Positions 33,483-34,110 of a stretch of DNA of 34,110 nucleotides are shown here, one piece after another (the stretch's first letter is position 1; the number at the start of each line of letters is the position of its first letter). Below the pieces are notes generated by a model. The model saw only the letters and a list, made by a program, of their open reading frames with translations. It was not told where the DNA came from and made no database searches. Source of the DNA: Boseongicola sp. SB0665_bin_10 (GTDB lineage Bacteria > Pseudomonadota > Alphaproteobacteria > Rhodobacterales > Rhodobacteraceae). The stretch is from NCBI GenBank assembly GCA_009838075.1, contig VXSG01000080.1, forward strand, positions 1-34,110, written 5' to 3'. The translations under genes were made by a program, and so were the position numbers.

Positions 33483-34110
33483 ATGCGGGTGCATGACCTG
33501 AAGATGCCTGTTGCTCGCACGACAAGCGTCGTGTTCGCGTCGCCGCATTCCGGCCGTGCTTACGCAAGGGATTTCGTGAACCGCTCCATTCTCGATGAGC
33601 GGACCCTGAGATCCTCGGAAGACGCCTTTGTCGACAAGCTCTTCGCGTCCGCGCCGGGCCACGGTGCGCCGTTGCTTGCGGCTGTCGTGCCGCGCGCATG
33701 GATCGACGTGAACCGGTCGGTCGACGAGCTGGATCCGACCCTGATCGAAGGCGTTCGGGATGGCGCGCGCAACCCGCGCGTCGCCTCAGGCCTCGGCGTC
33801 GTGCCGCGAGTGGTGGCAAATGGCAAGGCAATCTACCGAGGCAAGATTGCGCTTGTTGAGGCGAGGAAACGAATTGATGAAGTCTGGCATCCTTGGCACG
33901 AGACGGTCTCGTTGCTGATGGACGAAAGCATGGCACTCTTCGGGGAGGCGATCCTCGTCGACTGCCACTCCATGCCGCACGAAGCAATCGACACGATCCC
34001 TCATCCGCGGGGCGTCCGTCCCGACATAGTCCTGGGCGACAGGTTTGGCACGGCCGCGGCATGCGATGTGGTCGACCAGGTCGAGGCGGCCTTTGCCGGC
34101 GCCGGCCTGA
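33483..34110 (+). CDS. N-formylglutamate amidohydrolase family protein, cut by window edge
   Basis: The first 209 residues of a HutG-type zinc hydrolase. SVVFASPHSGRAY (15-27) holds the first metal-binding His, VPRAWIDVNRSVDELDP is the family's substrate block, and ILVDCHSMPH supplies further ligands. Such enzymes release formate from N-formylglutamate or related N-formyl amino acids. GGGAG (33471-33475) sets the ATG at 33483. The frame is open to the window's right end and the C-terminus is not visible. It is divergent from tRNA-Val. Confidence 0.9.
   Translation, partial: MRVHDLKMPVARTTSVVFASPHSGRAYARDFVNRSILDERTLRSSEDAFVDKLFASAPGHGAPLLAAVVPRAWIDVNRSVDELDPTLIEGVRDGARNPRVASGLGVVPRVVANGKAIYRGKIALVEARKRIDEVWHPWHETVSLLMDESMALFGEAILVDCHSMPHEAIDTIPHPRGVRPDIVLGDRFGTAAACDVVDQVEAAFAGAGL

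Overview
The window is high-GC DNA from an alphaproteobacterium, most likely of the Rhodobacteraceae/Roseobacter group. This rests on a sorbitol/mannitol operon like that of Rhodobacter, a typical alphaproteobacterial L36 protein, HAD-IIA and UgpC-like ABC genes of familiar Rhodobacteraceae type, and a creatinase. It reads as an accessory catabolic region (polyol, sugar and guanidino-compound use) cut through by old mobile-element debris, with core-genome sequence (tRNA-Val, rpmJ) at the right end.

Left edge (1-1200): a partial TnpB gene of an IS200/IS605-type element with a terminal hairpin, then an IS5-like transposase remnant. 1290-8593: a LacI regulator and a polyol ABC operon in the order smoE-smoF-smoG-smoK-smoS(pseudo)-mtlK. 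The sorbitol dehydrogenase gene smoS has decayed, with a lost glycine motif and a missing catalytic core. It keeps an open frame and its overlap with smoK. The operon ends in a truncated P-loop sugar/nucleoside kinase fragment. 8902-11204 (minus strand): creatinase and a DUF3883/PD-(D/E)xK-like nuclease.

11309-24492 is the most interesting part, a divergent locus of about 13 kb organised around a GntR regulator. On the minus strand, after GntR, lie an MBL-fold (lactonase-like) hydrolase, a HAD-IIA phosphatase, a class II aldolase and an FGGY kinase, with start/stop overlaps between the last three. On the plus strand lie a complete sugar ABC importer (ATPase, binding protein, two permeases), a UPF0261/Tm-1-like protein of unknown function, a second class II aldolase, and a class II aldolase fused to a short-chain dehydrogenase. 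This looks like a complete import-and-cleave pathway for an unidentified sugar or sugar acid.

24493-27765 holds mobile-element relics: a frameshifted Tn3-type transposase piece, an intact vapBC pair whose promoter predicts a leaderless mRNA, a frameshifted serine-recombinase C-terminus, a FucA-like aldolase, and a tyrosine-recombinase tail that has lost its catalytic tyrosine. 27766-29592 is an apparently perfect second copy (1,827 bp) of the MBL hydrolase, the GntR gene and the operator region. It runs into an ABC ATPase remnant with a 375-bp in-frame deletion, diverged about 6% from the intact gene. 30174-34110: an agmatinase-like ureohydrolase, a Gfo/Idh/MocA oxidoreductase, rpmJ, tRNA-Val(GAC) and the start of an N-formylglutamate amidohydrolase gene.

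All functional names come from reading motifs and remembered family features. No database search was run.
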